This document shows positions 11,186-23,570 of a DNA stretch of 64,000 bases, one piece after another. The number at the start of each line of letters is the position of its first letter. Within the stretch, counting starts at the first letter, position 1. The translations under genes and the position numbers were made by a program. The stretch is from positions 755,330 to 819,329 of the forward strand of contig WBMW01004106.1 of assembly GCA_013396635.1 (NCBI GenBank), given 5' to 3'. This DNA comes from Penelope pileata (lineage: Eukaryota > Chordata > Aves > Galliformes > Cracidae). The notes beneath the pieces were generated by a model. It had not been told where the DNA came from. It saw only the letters and a list, made by a program, of their open reading frames with translations, and did not search any database.

Positions 11186-13997
11186 GCTCTCCTTCTAAGC
11201 TGCTTTAGAGAGTGGGCACAGATGCTAATTGCAGTTCTCTCTGCCTCTGTGAAGGAAGGGAGTTGTTCAAGCGAGCAGGGAGATTTTAATGGCGGATTTG
11301 GTTGTAAAACTGCAAGGAGAAGAGGATGGAGCAGTTCACACTTCAGCACAGTGATGAGTCTCGAGGCAAGATCATACCATGCTTTCCAGCCCTTGATGAG
11401 GGCACCCTGACTCCTCTTAAGCACTGCACCGTAGTCAGCAGCTCTGCACCCATCCAGCTCTGAACCACTTTCCTCTCCCAGCTCTTCAGTCATTTCACAT
11501 CAAGACCCAATGGCTTTGAAATCCCTTCTGCTGTGGCCCTGAAAAGCTGTGGTTTGGGGTCTTGCTCCTACCCAGAGCCCAGTTTTTTTTTCTGGATGAC
11601 CATATTCCTTCACCCTCTTCTCTAGCTGTGGGAGGACCAAGCAGTCAGTCTCTTTGCTCTGTTTCATCATGGGAGATGGAGTATGGGCAGAGATATGAAA
11701 AAAAGATGGGGACAAGTAGACATAGGAAATATATTTCCCATGAGGAAAAGCAAAACACATCATGACTTCATTTTCAGAGTCTTTTGTCAAAAACCAAAAG
11801 CAAACAAGCAAACAAATAGAACAACAATAAAACCCAATATTTTCTGTATTTCTGAGCAATCTTGGCAAAGCTGGAATCCTAGTTTTGTCCTGGAAAACTA
11901 AATAAATATCTTCTGAGCAACTCTTTTCCCTCCCATGTTTGTTCCTGGCAGGATCCTGGCTTTAGCAATGCTCAGCATTTGCACCTGTGCCCTGACTTCA
12001 GGCTGTGTTTGGCCAACGATGTTGCTCTCAGGAAGAGACACAATGACCCTTCCTCTATTCTATTGCTTGTGTTAGCTGTCACAGCATTCCTTGGTGCTTT
12101 AATTTAAAAGCAACACTTTCCTTCCTTCATATCTGATTGCATTTCATCAGCCTCATCCCCCACTGGGATATTTCACAAGGTGTGAAGAGGACACCAGACA
12201 GAGACAGGGACACACAAGCTATGCAGTTGTCCAGTTGGTCCTTGCAGCAGAAGCACATCTGCCCTCCTGTGACCACCAGCTTTGCCATAAGAAACCCAAG
12301 GGGAGAAGTCAGGAGCTGGTACATTTAGAGCTAAAATAGCAGCATTTTCTGTCTGCAGCTTGGCCTTGTAGGCCTCAAGTAAGGCACCTAGGGGCCTACC
12401 ACCACTTGAGATGCTCTTCAGCTTCTGAAACCCCAAGGTGGGCAGATGCAATGCAGGAGAAGGGTATGGAATAAAACTGCCTAAATCTTGCTCTAGATCT
12501 GGAAATATCTATTCTCCTTGAGGTCATACTGCATTGATCTAACTTCTACCGAAGGCTTTGTTGTATTTTTTTGCTGCTCTGGATGCTACTCACCTCTGAA
12601 GGCCTTGATCCATCAATAGGAAACACCAACAGGACCAAGTAGAGGCTGGCTGAATCTGGTGTTTGCTGTCAGTAGCTTTGTCTTCACAGATAGCCAGACA
12701 GAGAGGGTTCTGTTCTGTTTTGTTTCCTTCTTCCTTCACATTGAGATAAATGCAGCTGTGCAGCTTTTATTTCCTAAAGAACTTGTCATGTAGAAGGAGA
12801 AATGTTCTTGTCAAAACTGAATAAAACCCCATTTTCACTATGAAACTCTGAGGTAACAAAATTGCGAGGGAACTGTGAAAAGCTGTGGCACCAAAACGTA
12901 CTGCCTTCACAGTCTGTTCCTGCAGTCAGCTCAATGACCCCAGCACCTGGGAATTTATCTAATCATCATTAGTGGCATTTACCCTGATGTGTTCACAGGT
13001 GTGTTTGCTGCTTCTCACTTGCAGACAGGTTGGTTACTCCAAGCATGGGATTGGACTGATCCCTTGCAATTGCATCATCTTCAGAGAATTCAAAGAGGAA
13101 GATTTTACAAGATGCCAAGGACTGAGTACGTCTTAAACCCATGAGGTTGACTTGAGGACTTCTTTGACCTTATGGACAGCACTTGATCTTCTGAAGCAAA
13201 ACTGCTCTGATCCAATGTAATAATTACCTGAATGAAACTGGATCTGTGGGAGGTATCATAGAGTCATTAGCCGTAAGTGGCCAGAAACCACTCCGCAGAT
13301 GGGTCCATGAAGTGGTTATCCATTTCACTCCCATGAACCACGGAAGACTCCCTGATGCCTTCAGGTGATATTAAAAGCCTTGAATGCACCTTCTCAAAAA
13401 AGAAGATCTTGAGGTTCCTATTAACCATGAAGAAAATATAGCTTTAGACAGTAAATCCTTCCAAGAAGAGAGCTACCTAAAGCTCTCATCCACACAGCCA
13501 GTGGCCCTGGGTATCTCTGTGATGGCGTTTACCTACACTGTGCATGTAGAAGAACCTAAGCCAATCCTAGTTCCTTCCCCTCCATTTTCACTGAACAACA
13601 GCCAAGAGGGTACAGATATGGAGCAGGTGAGTTTGCTGTGAGCAGAAGCCCTTTGCATCACTGAGCACACAGCCAGCCTCTCAGTGCTATGTGACAGCCC
13701 CTGAAGGCATGGGGAAAGCATGCTGGAAACGTTTGCCTCTGAACAAACACTCCTTGGCTGATCCAGCCAACTGCTACTCCAGTAACTGCTTTCTATTTTC
13801 ACCTTTTTCTGAACAGGGCTTTTATATGTGTCAGAATCACACCTGCAGCCCCATTTTCTGTTCTGGAAACTCACAGGAGCTCTACAGGCAGTAATGATGT
13901 CTTTGTTTAAATGAAGCCAGCCTTGGTCACAGCTCCAAATTCTGTTTGCATCTATTTTCAGGCTCAGTCCTCCCTCTTGAAATTGAGACTGAGAGGG

Positions 13998-14041
13998 AAA
14001 AAAAAAAAAAGAACAACAAAAACAAAAACACCAAAAAAAAC
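13998..14041. repeat. A-rich low-complexity run
   Basis: A stretch of A's interrupted by single G and C bases (AAAAAAAAAAAAAGAACAAC and onward). No retroposon body precedes it on either strand, so it is not called a poly(A) tail. Confidence 0.8.
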
Positions 14042-15004
14042 AAGTGAGAATTTAGCACTATTTCAAAACAATCTAACCAGAGAGCAACTTTCAGATGAAG
14101 CCATTTCGGGTCAGGGGCTCCCAGCTGTCCAGGTGTCCCTGCTGAGCCTGCTGCAAAACACAGCTCAGGACACCCCTGTCACTGCCTGCAGGCAGTCAGG
14201 GAAGATGCATTAGCCAGTAACGTCCAGAGCATGATTAATCTTTTCCTATTCATTTTGATGCTGCTGCAGTTGCAACAGATGTTCAAGTGCCTGCTGGCAG
14301 AGACAGATCCCTGCATGGTCCTGACTCCTTACCAAGAAAGCAATGATAACAGTCACAGATTCCCACGGCTGTGTCAGCTGGAGTGATTTTTTTTTCTTTC
14401 CCCTCTGGAAAGTTCTGCATATTTTCTGGATATTTTCTTTATGAGATGTAATGTGTTCACGTCATTCACTTACTCTGTCCCAGAGTTCATGTGGGTGGAT
14501 CAGAGAGTTGGGAAAAGCATTCTCCTTTTCAAGGATCCCAATCTGGATCTTCCCAGTGGAGGAGCAGCAGGAAGGTTATACAGGGGCAACGGGACCTGTG
14601 GCTGGTGTATAAAATGGTTAAGTGAAGCACACTTCATGTGATGAGACAGATGCATAAAGATGGAAATGAAGGATCTGTGTTCTACCCTCAACCATAATTT
14701 CATTTTGCAGCAGAAGAGTGAGCTCATGGTCAGCTCTGTCCCTGTCAGGTGAGTGGGGAGTTTTCTTTGCATTGCAGCTGCTGAGAGCAACTGAAAATCT
14801 GAAGCAGAACCAATTCTATGCTGACTGAGAGTTTATAATCACCGTACACCAAGTAAGAGGTGAGTGGAGAAGCTATTCCCTAGAAAGGGGTGCTGACCAG
14901 CACTGCAGGATGAGTTAGTCCTCTATAAGCTCCTTAATGTTCCTCTGTGTCATTTTCCTCATTTATAAACATGGATGCTAATACTTCCTGCAAAGCTGGA
15001 TGCG

Positions 15005-15200
15005 TAGGCATTAAGGCCAGAAGGACCATTCTGGTCCCATCTGACTTCCAGGGACATCTGCTCACTCACTTCCAGCCCATATCTAATACACGACGGCAGG
15101 GCAGGGTGTTTAGAGGATCACTCTGAGTGTAAATATCTCAAGGGCAGAAGCTATCCCATCCAAGATGATTCATGTTGCTGATGATCCATCCTCCTCCCCC
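15005..15200 (-). mobile_element. Possible ancient amniote CR1/L3 remnant
   Basis: The plus strand carries TTAAGGCCAGAAGGACCATT followed by TGGTCCCATCTGACTTCC and, later, a CTCACTCAC..CAGCCCATATCTAAT string. This resembles the reverse complement of the 3' region of old CR1 elements common in turtles and crocodilians, remembered from family knowledge. Similarity is clear only over the first 60 bases or so, and the rest is tentative. There is no coding content. Confidence 0.45.
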
Positions 15201-18200
15201 CTAAAAAAAATTAATTTCAAATCCTTCCACCTTCTCCTTCCCGCTGCTAGATCTCATTTTGCCTTTGTCTGCCAGTTGCATTCAGACAGAGCTGTCAAGA
15301 GCTTTCGATGGAAAATCCTATAGCTCCTCCTCCTCAAATGCTCTCTGTTTACAAATCAGTGGTGAACTTTTTCATGTGGCATTACAGAGCTGCAAAATCC
15401 ACTCAACAGACAAAAAGTCACTCAAAATCCTTATATTCCATCCAGCAAGGTGCATCCCACTGTCAGAGTTGAAATCTTAGTGGCAATGATGAGAAAAATT
15501 GCTCCCCACACCGCAGTGGGCATGCGATGCTGAGAGATGTGAGAAATGTCATGTGCATGTAAAATATTTCTAGCATCTATGGATAAACCACAGCAATGGA
15601 GAAAGGCAGCTGTGAAGCATAAGGGCTCTAGCAGGTGTTTGCTGGGGCTCTGGAAGTCAGTGGTTTCCTGTGGATGTCACTACCTTGCATTTCACTCAGC
15701 TCTCGTTCAAAGAGGAAAACAGGAGCAGGACTCATCCAATCTGTCTTTAACCAGGGTCTGTGAGGGCTTCTTACCCCTGACAATATTTATAGTTGATGGA
15801 GAGCACTTTGGGGTCATATCTCAGGCTCTCTAAGTGTGCAGATAGAGGTGTGCCATCCTCTAAAAATGCCCCATTCACTCCTCTAGCTGTAAAGGCTGGG
15901 GGGGGTCCAGCTGAAAGAGAGATGCCATGGATGCTCACTTCCAGTCAGAGAAATTTCAGAAACCCTTCAGTCTTGAAGCAAATGAAAACAGAGACAGCAG
16001 CATCTGCAGAGAACATGAATACTCATCTCTGAGGCACAGCTGTCTTCACTCATCTCAAGGGGTTGTTAACTCTAAGCTATGTTACATGTCATGATTGCCA
16101 GTTGTTTCGATGCTGATTAAAAAATGCATAAAAGGGACTTCTATGTGCTGAAATTGTGCTAGCATTGCTTCATTCTGCTATCAGCAATGATGGATCCTGT
16201 CTTATGCACAGATCTTGGGAATCATATTCAGTCTCTTCCATCTGTTTTCCACTCCCATATGCACCCTGATAACTGTGTCTTTCTCTATAACTGATGTAAA
16301 ATTGTGTTTCTTTGCAGGTTGGTAGGATCTCAGCTCATGGTGCTAGGGAGGCTAATGCTATATTCTATAAATTAACTTATCCCAAAACAAGCACAACAAA
16401 GGACTGTTTGGATGATTAAGGAGCAGCAAAGCTGGCTGCAGAGGAAGAGACTCATCACATTTCATTTCCTGAAATGAATTAACACTCAGAAAAATTCACT
16501 GGACTGCATAAAACGAGGGAAGGTGGCAAAAATGTATTCAGCTGGCTGACAAGGAGGGCAGGACAGCAGAGTTCATGAACAATAATGAGAGAGATCAGAG
16601 AGCCTGTAAATACATTTAGGCTGAAAATCAGGGAAAAAAGACTCAAATCGTCAGAACAAGAACGTGTCTTATCAAAGTATGCTATCAAAGGAGGAGACAG
16701 GACAAGAGACAAAGTACATGTGGACCTCAATGCTTTCATTTAAGAGATTATGTAGCATATCTCTGATATTAGCAATGGACAAAAACATTTCATCTGGTCT
16801 TGTGTTCCTAAAACTACCCTTTTCTCTCTGCTCCTACTCCTGTTTCCATGCAAATACACGAAATAAATAAAGCAGAAAATCTACAGCAGTGAAAACATAG
16901 CCTGGGAGAAGCTGGCCCAGTGCAGAGGTAAGATTTAGCTCTGAGGAGAAGGAGAAGCAGGTGGAAGTGTCTCACATCCCAGGCAATTATCTGATTAATG
17001 CTTAGAGCCAGAGGGAGTCAAAGGGAGGACTTCATAATTCCTAGGCCACTAATCTCACAATCATTTAATGTCTGTGAAAGAAAGAATCCTTTTTCCACGA
17101 GGGGGTCTGGCTGAAAAATGTAAGTGACAAACGAACCAGCCATCAATTAACTTTATGAGTCAGCTGCTCTCTTGCTGTGCCATTGAATTCATCGTCCAGT
17201 CCTGTCCACCGCACCATTGCCACTGCCCTTTTCTGCTTGAAGAGTAAATGGGCTTTCATACCTCCCTGTCAGCACCCTAACATTTTAGGCATGCTCCTGT
17301 CTCCCTTGCAATTCGACAGAGATTTTCTGTTTATTGCTGGTTATTAGAAGACATTTCTCCTTTTTCTGACCTCTGTGGTACTAGCTCATTCATGCAGAGA
17401 AAGTGGATGCATATCCTATTATCCCCTGAAATATTTTATAGCTTGTGTTCAGGCTTTGGGCCCTTCGTAGTTTGTACCCAATTTAAGGACTGCAATACCT
17501 GTAAGGAGGGAGTTCTGCAATCTTAATATTACCCTAACCTTCAGAAGAAGATAAATAAAAATATTTATTTATGGAACTTGAACAATATGGTACAGCTAGT
17601 AAAACTGATAGGAAAAAAAATGGCTAGAATTTTAATGAAGTGGAAAAACACTCTCTGAATGGTTCATCTAGAAGGAGGAAAGGCATTTCCCTGCATTTCC
17701 ATGCAATCCCTAGTTCTTATAGGCACCTTGACACATGAGAGTTGAGCACTGAAGCCCACGTCCATCCTTGGGGATATTCAATTTCAAACCTTCCTGCAAA
17801 CTAACACCTCTTTATCCATTAGCTGAAGCAATTAATCTACTCACTTGAACCTCGTTGTGGGGATGCTGATGTCTTCACATCAAAAACTTCATGTCTTGAA
17901 AGGTATTGTGGAAGCACATTGCTGCAGTAAGAAGAGACTGCGCACTATGAGCTTGACTCTTAAGGGATCCTCAAACAGAGTCCTTATGAAGGACACAGTG
18001 ATTGATGCTCCAGCCACATAAGCAGTGTCAACCACAGTCTATTTAACACCAGGAATCCACTCTTAAGTCTAAGGGAGGCAGAGGGAATCCAAGTAGATAG
18101 ACTAATATCCTATGAAGGAGCAACTCACAGTGCAGTCTTGGTAACAAAATAAACAGCTATGAAACACAAACCCATGGGAGTGCCTGATAAGGGACTAAAC

Positions 18201-18607
18201 TTTTCCTGGAGTCTCATGTAGTGCTGAGTTCATATCCTAAAAGGGATCATTTCAGCAGTGTTGATCATTCTGTGCAGCAAATTAGTTCCAATAGCTTCTG
18301 TTATACTTTTGCAGTAATCTGGATTTGTAATTCTTTTATTTAACCTATTAGGTAAGAGACGTTTGTTTCCCTGGCTAAGAAGGCCTCCACCACAGATATG
18401 TGGTCTCTCTTTGGAGAGAACAAAGGTGAGCCATAGGATTGTTACCCTGTTTCAGGCTAAGGAAATGTTGAGGTTCTCTGTCCCTGCAAGAAACATCTGC
18501 AGGAGAGCCCCATGGTTTGGCACATCTGGTGTTGGGGTGCTACCAGGCTGTCTGAGGCTGTTCTAACCTCTAGCACATAGTTAATTCCAATCATCATCAG
18601 CCCTCAG
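15201..18607. other. Non-coding unique sequence
   Basis: No gene or clear transposon is present; open frames are 95 codons or shorter and unrecognised. Parts of 17000-17650 and 18260-18360 are AT-rich with ATTAACTT and TAATTC type words that could mark regulatory DNA. That is compositional only. Confidence 0.6.
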
Positions 18608-18848
18608 AGTGTAGATTTAAACTAGATATAAGGAAGTAATCCTTCACTGTGAGAGTGGTGAGACACTGGAACAGGTTGCCCAGAGAAGTTGTGGATGCCC
18701 CCTCCTGGAAGTATTCAAGACCAGGCTGAATGGGGCTATGGACAACCTGGTCTAGTGGGAGGTGTCCTTGCCCATGGCAGGAGGGTTGGAACAAGATGAT
18801 CTCTAAGGTCCCTTCCAACCTGAACCATTCTATGATTCTATGATTCTC
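18608..18848 (+). mobile_element. CR1 LINE, 5'-truncated copy
   Basis: The copy begins in the last part of ORF2 (TTTAAACTAGATATAAGGAA), passes the conserved block GTGAGACACTGGAACAGGTT and GCCCAGAGAAGTTGTGGATG, then the 3' untranslated part with GGTTGGAACAAGATGATCTC, and ends in CCATTCTATGATTCTATGAT. The order and strand match avian CR1 exactly. The remaining ORF2 fragment is interrupted by an in-frame TAA just after the 'DIRK' codons, so it is dead. The clean terminal octamers suggest a moderately young insertion. Confidence 0.95.
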
Positions 18849-19599
18849 ATGTAGTCATGCACTGGACAACTGATTGCTGAGTACTATGTAGCTTCGTCCT
18901 CTTGTTCCCATATAATTAGTGGATTTCACGCACAGCGTACGCTACCACCACAGTAGAGGTGAAATGCAAGCTGGAAAGCAGATGTGTAGAACCCACTGCA
19001 CACGTGAATTTATCCAGAGAGCTTCTAAATCTACACCCATAAATAAAGACAACCAAATCTCAATTCCTGCCCCCTGGAACGTGGCAGTGACTGGTTCACA
19101 TCACACTGCTTAGAGCTAACTGCCTGTAGGGTAAAGATGGAAAGAGCAAAAGAGTAGTCCAGAAGAGAGTCAAGGAGTGTTGTCCTAAAGATCTTATTGT
19201 GGTTGAAAGAAACACATCCAGATCTATGAACTTATTGTTAGTTTAACTAGAGTCTTAGCATTCTAATCAAACAAAATGCTATTATTAGTCGAGTTATAAT
19301 GACATTAATAGCCCAAATTGGTAAAGAAAAGTCTCAGAATTGCCCTTAACACTGTTATGCAAAAAAATGTTAGAGCATTTCCTCTTTCCTCTGGTGTTAT
19401 ATGGACTCTGCCAGCATCCTCCCAGGCCCTAGAGCCTAAGACATCAGTCACTTCCAGTGGAAAGATGATGTTATCACTGCACGTTGTCATTATCCTGAGT
19501 TCTTCCCTGGGAAGAGTGTGATGTACATAGCCAGCTTTCTTCCTCTTCACTCTTGGGATTTACCATATTTGGTTTTAACTTTACTCTTCAATGAACTCA
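18849..19599. other. Non-coding unique sequence
   Basis: No repeats or genes are recognised. Two opposite open frames of 81 and 67 codons (19305-19550 and 19318-19521) mirror one another and have no family resemblance. Confidence 0.6.
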
Positions 19600-20480
19600 T
19601 TATGTTATAAATTACTTTTCATACAAGATCAGATTGCTATACTTTTATGACTGCACCATTTAAAAAATAAAAAAAACTTTTAACATATTGTGAAAGGAAA
19701 TAAAAGAAGTTAATTTTCAATTCCTGAAAGTGGCTCTGTATCATCCCCATCTTCATCATCTTTCAGGAATTTGAAACAGGCAATCTTCTGCTATTGTAGT
19801 AGTTAATATCTAATAACTGGAAAGCATCCTAAGACACACTCAGGTTATAGAACCATCCATTAAGTGGTGTCATTCCTCGATGTTTTCATGTATTCTACAG
19901 TGAGAGCTATTAAGTGTCCTCCGTCATTCTGAAACCCTTTGCCAGAAGAGGAAAAGTGATTTAAAACGTAGTTATATAACCCGCAGAACCAAATTGCAAC
20001 TTATATATGGCATACTTTGCTGTATGGGACAGTATATGAAGTTAGCAATTAGTCTGAAGCTAATATTCCTTTTATTTGTCATTAATTTGTAGACAAAATG
20101 GTTTCTCCCAAGGTTAACATTTTCATTACCATCTGCGAATGATGGTACATTGCCAAAGTTCAAATCGTTTCAATGTAGTGCGCTTTTTACATTTTTAAAT
20201 ATTCCTAATACAGTTTTTATTGCTCTCTTGAAAATAATTAGGCAGAAAATGGATTATTCCCCTTTCAATGAACAACTATTGGAAACATTTTGAAATTTCA
20301 TGCTTTCAGGCACCAGTGGCCTCAGAGAGAAATATGCCCTTTTCAACCAAGCCCTTAATTATTTTATCAATTGAAAGATGAATTAATATATTGTTGGCAA
20401 TATACAAAGCATTGTCCTCTAAATCTGTATGATTTTATCTGTGGGCAGATCTTCACACATAATTAACTGCCCTAATCCAT
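19600..20480. promoter_or_regulatory. Candidate conserved non-coding block (AT-rich)
   Basis: Nearly 900 bases are AT-rich, free of recognised transposons and low in open frames. They contain many homeodomain-type cores, such as TTAATTATTTTATCAATTG, GAATTAATATATTG and ATAATTAACTG, and several CATTA/TAATG words. Blocks like this in gene-poor vertebrate DNA are often enhancers of developmental genes (general knowledge). No alignment was available, so this is an inference. Confidence 0.3.
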
Positions 20481-22249
20481 GATGTTCTATATGAAAAGTA
20501 ATGAATAATACTGCAGTACACCTCAGTTGCTACCCCACAGCAAAAATTTTGAGAGTTTTAGTTTTAGAAAGTTCACTAGAATTATTTTTACGATTTTTGA
20601 ATTGCCATGTTTTCCTGTATTTGCTGGTCCAAGTGATCAAGACACAGTATCTGCAAAAATAGAAGTTAGCCTTTTGCTTTCTCTATTGATCCATTTCCGT
20701 TCATTTGGAAAGAGCAGAGGATACTGACTGAGTGTGTTTTGACTTGCTGATTGATGAAGACTAATGCAGTCACGGTCACGATCCATGTGGGGATGTAATT
20801 CAATTAACTAATGAAAAACATACACATTATACTCAGATTCAATCCCAGGTCATGATTACTTTGCTTGCTACATACCCAGTACGTGTTGGTCCAATGATCT
20901 CTAGGAAATATACCACATCTGGACAAGATTTAGTCCATGATAAACGTGTGAGACACAGTTGTCGTTGGAGAGCAAGGATTTAAATGTGTAAGTTTAATTG
21001 CACTGCAGTTCTTTCAGCAGACCAGATCTGCTCTGGAAAGAACAGACTTCTACGTTTTGGTGGAAGGAGTCATTCACATGTAACATTTGCAGAAGAGAGT
21101 CAGATGCCTGCCTAAGAAAAAAGATGGGAAACAACCAATTAGCCTTTATTTAAGAGATGGACAGCCACATGCTGAGGGGCCCAGTGGTCAGTTAGACCAA
21201 GTGCACTGCAACACGTTCAGTTACCATGGAGACAGGCACATTCTACAAACCTCTTCCCAAAAAATCACACCAATTAGGTCTGCCGTCACGCATCGCATAT
21301 GCTTGAACTGTTCCCCAAGGTTCCTTAAGTAATTGTGACTGATTCATTCTCCTTACTGACATCTAAAGAAATAACCTTTACTTCCCTCTTCCTGCTCCAA
21401 ATTTAATTATAATATCATCTATCCGTAGTTTTACTATTACTAAAAATGGGTCACTTACTTCCATGCTACATAGTGCTCTTAGCTAAAAAGCTCCCAATCA
21501 AAATTCCCACCCGTCATCGTACAGGGTGAAACGTCAGCGTGAGAATGAGCAAAGTTTGGAGGGAGGAGCTGGGGAAGGAGGAGCAAGCATCAGGGTGTCT
21601 GGCTCATGCTGCTCGACAACTCCAGAGATTGGTCTTAATGAAAACACCGTGGTGTTTCACAGCATGATCATGCTCAGCACGGCAGAGGGACCATCAAACA
21701 GCTTTGTCTTGATCAGGGACTGTGACAGGTCAATTTTTTGCTTCCCTTTTGATACTGAATTCCTGAGCGCAGCTCAGACAGCATGAGAGATGCCCATCTA
21801 TCAGCCAAAACAGCATTGCTGTGTTGCTCAGGAATTATCTAGCAGGATGCCCATCATCTTCAGGCACAATCTCACAAGAACGGTAGGTCCTCCCAAGACT
21901 GCAAATAGGGTAAAGTGAGGACAAACGAAGGCAAACCCTTTAAGAAGCTGAGACCTGGGTGGGATTCATTTGACTGAATGTAGACATCTGCAGCATACGC
22001 GTTTACTTGTCTTCCTTCTTCACTTGGTCTTCCTTTGTCATCTTTGGAGAAATTCCAGCACTTCCATGTTATGATCCATGTGACCCTGATGCGGAGTTAC
22101 AGATTAGGGCAGGTGCTAACTTTACTCCTGTAAAAGGAGAGTTCAGCTCAGATGGAGGCAGTGACATTTAGGGTGTGACTCAAGTTACCTGCATTTAAAC
22201 ATCTGTGAATTGAACCTCACAGTGGGACTCAGCTCGAGATTCATCAACT
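20481..22249. other. Non-coding unique sequence
   Basis: I recognise no gene and no transposon. Open frames reach 86 codons (21526-21786) without domain similarity. A repeated TCACG word (GTCACGGTCACGATCC) lies near 20770. Confidence 0.6.
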
Positions 22250-22770
22250 CGTATTGACTATTAATGGCAGTGTTTGGGAAGTAGGAATGTCACTGGCTTA
22301 TTTAGTCCTAAATAGAAACGCTGCTTTCAGTGATTAATCTTCGATGAATTGTCGCGAAATTCAGGGGGGTGGATAAAATTAACATTTTGGAAGGCAGAAA
22401 GTGCATTATGTTAATTAACTGCAATCATAAGGGAAGGAGAACGCTTCTCCTAAAGCTGCAGTTATGACTTACACGGATTTCAGCTGATTTTGCTGAAGTT
22501 CTAAGGATGAAATTACTATTAAAAGCTTTCATTAGAGTGATTGCATAACTGTATTATAAACGGTTATGAAGAGAATAATGGGGACTTTTCTGGTGGTTAA
22601 AGCTATTTTTCTCCCCAGATTTTTTGATGATTTTTGGAGCCGAATGCCACAGGATTGCAACATTGGCCTCTACGAGCTAACACGCAAGCAACTTCTTTTG
22701 CCTATTCACCTTTGGAAGTCTGCAATCACATTAAGAGTTTCCAAATGCAATTAAAAGGTTCAAAGAACCT
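22250..22770. promoter_or_regulatory. Candidate conserved non-coding block
   Basis: The block contains the 10-bp palindrome GTTAATTAAC at 22410-22419, an inverted repeat GGAGAA-CGC-TTCTCC at 22436-22450, GTGATTAATCTTCGATG near 22330, a rare GTCGCGAAATTC, and further ATTAAAAGC and GATTGCATAA words. It has no transposon signature. A 62-codon frame at 22566-22754 is not recognised. The motif density suggests a cis-regulatory element; conservation is untested. Confidence 0.35.
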
Positions 22771-23099
22771 GGAGGAGCTTTGACCTCTCTGTCTGGGCTC
22801 ATATCACTCACTGTTAATGCTTTACCAAACACCAGAACAAAAATGCAGATTTTATTATGGTGATTTTGAAATAGGATGAGAAACTGTTCTTCACAGGAAG
22901 CTCCTTACAGGGTTACTCATTCACCCCTTGTATTAAGTCAAGGCCAGAGAACATCTTTTGCATTGTTTAAGCCACCCAAGGCAGAAGGAAGACTCTTAGC
23001 TTTGAATTTATGAACCCCATTAACTTCCCGATGAAAAGTCCTCTCCTTTATTAAATCATTCCCTGCACAAACCATCCTTGGAGGAGTGAGAACACAGCT
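22771..23099. other. Non-coding unique sequence
   Basis: Short spacer between two AT-rich blocks. Nothing recognisable is seen in it. Confidence 0.6.
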
Positions 23100-23570
23100 T
23101 AGCTTTTATAGAGCTTCTGATAAAAATTAATTAGCAAAACTTACTGTGTAAATTCAAGAATATGCAAATGAAGGCAAATCTGAAGGCATGTGTGCAGATT
23201 GTGTTGATGCTAAATTAATGCTATATTAGGTGTAAAATGTATAAATAGCTTACCTGTCTAATGAAATATTAAAATATTTGTGGGATACTTGGGTATAATA
23301 ACAATTCTATTAAATATACATACATAGAGAGAAAATATTTCTATAATTTATGGCACTTATGAATTTCACTTTTACAATTCTATATGTTTTGAAGAAAAAG
23401 GATCTTTTTCGACTTTAATTAAGGATTAACCGGTTATATGTTACCGTGGCTGTTAATATTCTCAATAATGGTGAAGAATATGAACATTCAATATTCTATA
23501 CAGAATACAGAATATATGCAATATAGAATGTTTATAGTCAATGTATAGATAGAAATATATTCTATAATAA
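23100..23570. other. Very AT-rich segment with self-complementary words
   Basis: A strongly AT-rich segment. ATTCTATA at 23493-23500 pairs with TATAGAAT at 23522-23529, and TATTCTATAATAA follows near 23558, so the words ATTCTATA/TATAGAAT are reiterated in both orientations. AAATTAATTAGC lies near 23130. It may be a simple AT-rich spacer, a matrix-attachment-like region or a regulatory block; the sequence does not decide. Confidence 0.45.

Larger units (their letters stand above)
10476..15004. other. Non-coding unique sequence with a C-rich segment
   Basis: No gene is recognised. From 10740 to about 11060 the plus strand is C/T-rich and therefore open in all three frames at once (127, 131 and 137 codons), which argues against a selected reading frame. 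It runs into a local CpG cluster at 11064-11185. An 85-codon frame at 13384-13641 ends across a good donor-like GAGCAG/GTGAGT but has an in-frame stop directly before its start. A-rich low-complexity runs lie near 11786-11835 and 13998-14041. Confidence 0.6.

Noticed and set aside
10685..11198. Three overlapping plus-strand frames of 127-137 codons
   Set aside because: The DNA is C/T-rich, which removes stops in all frames simultaneously; none resembles a protein family.
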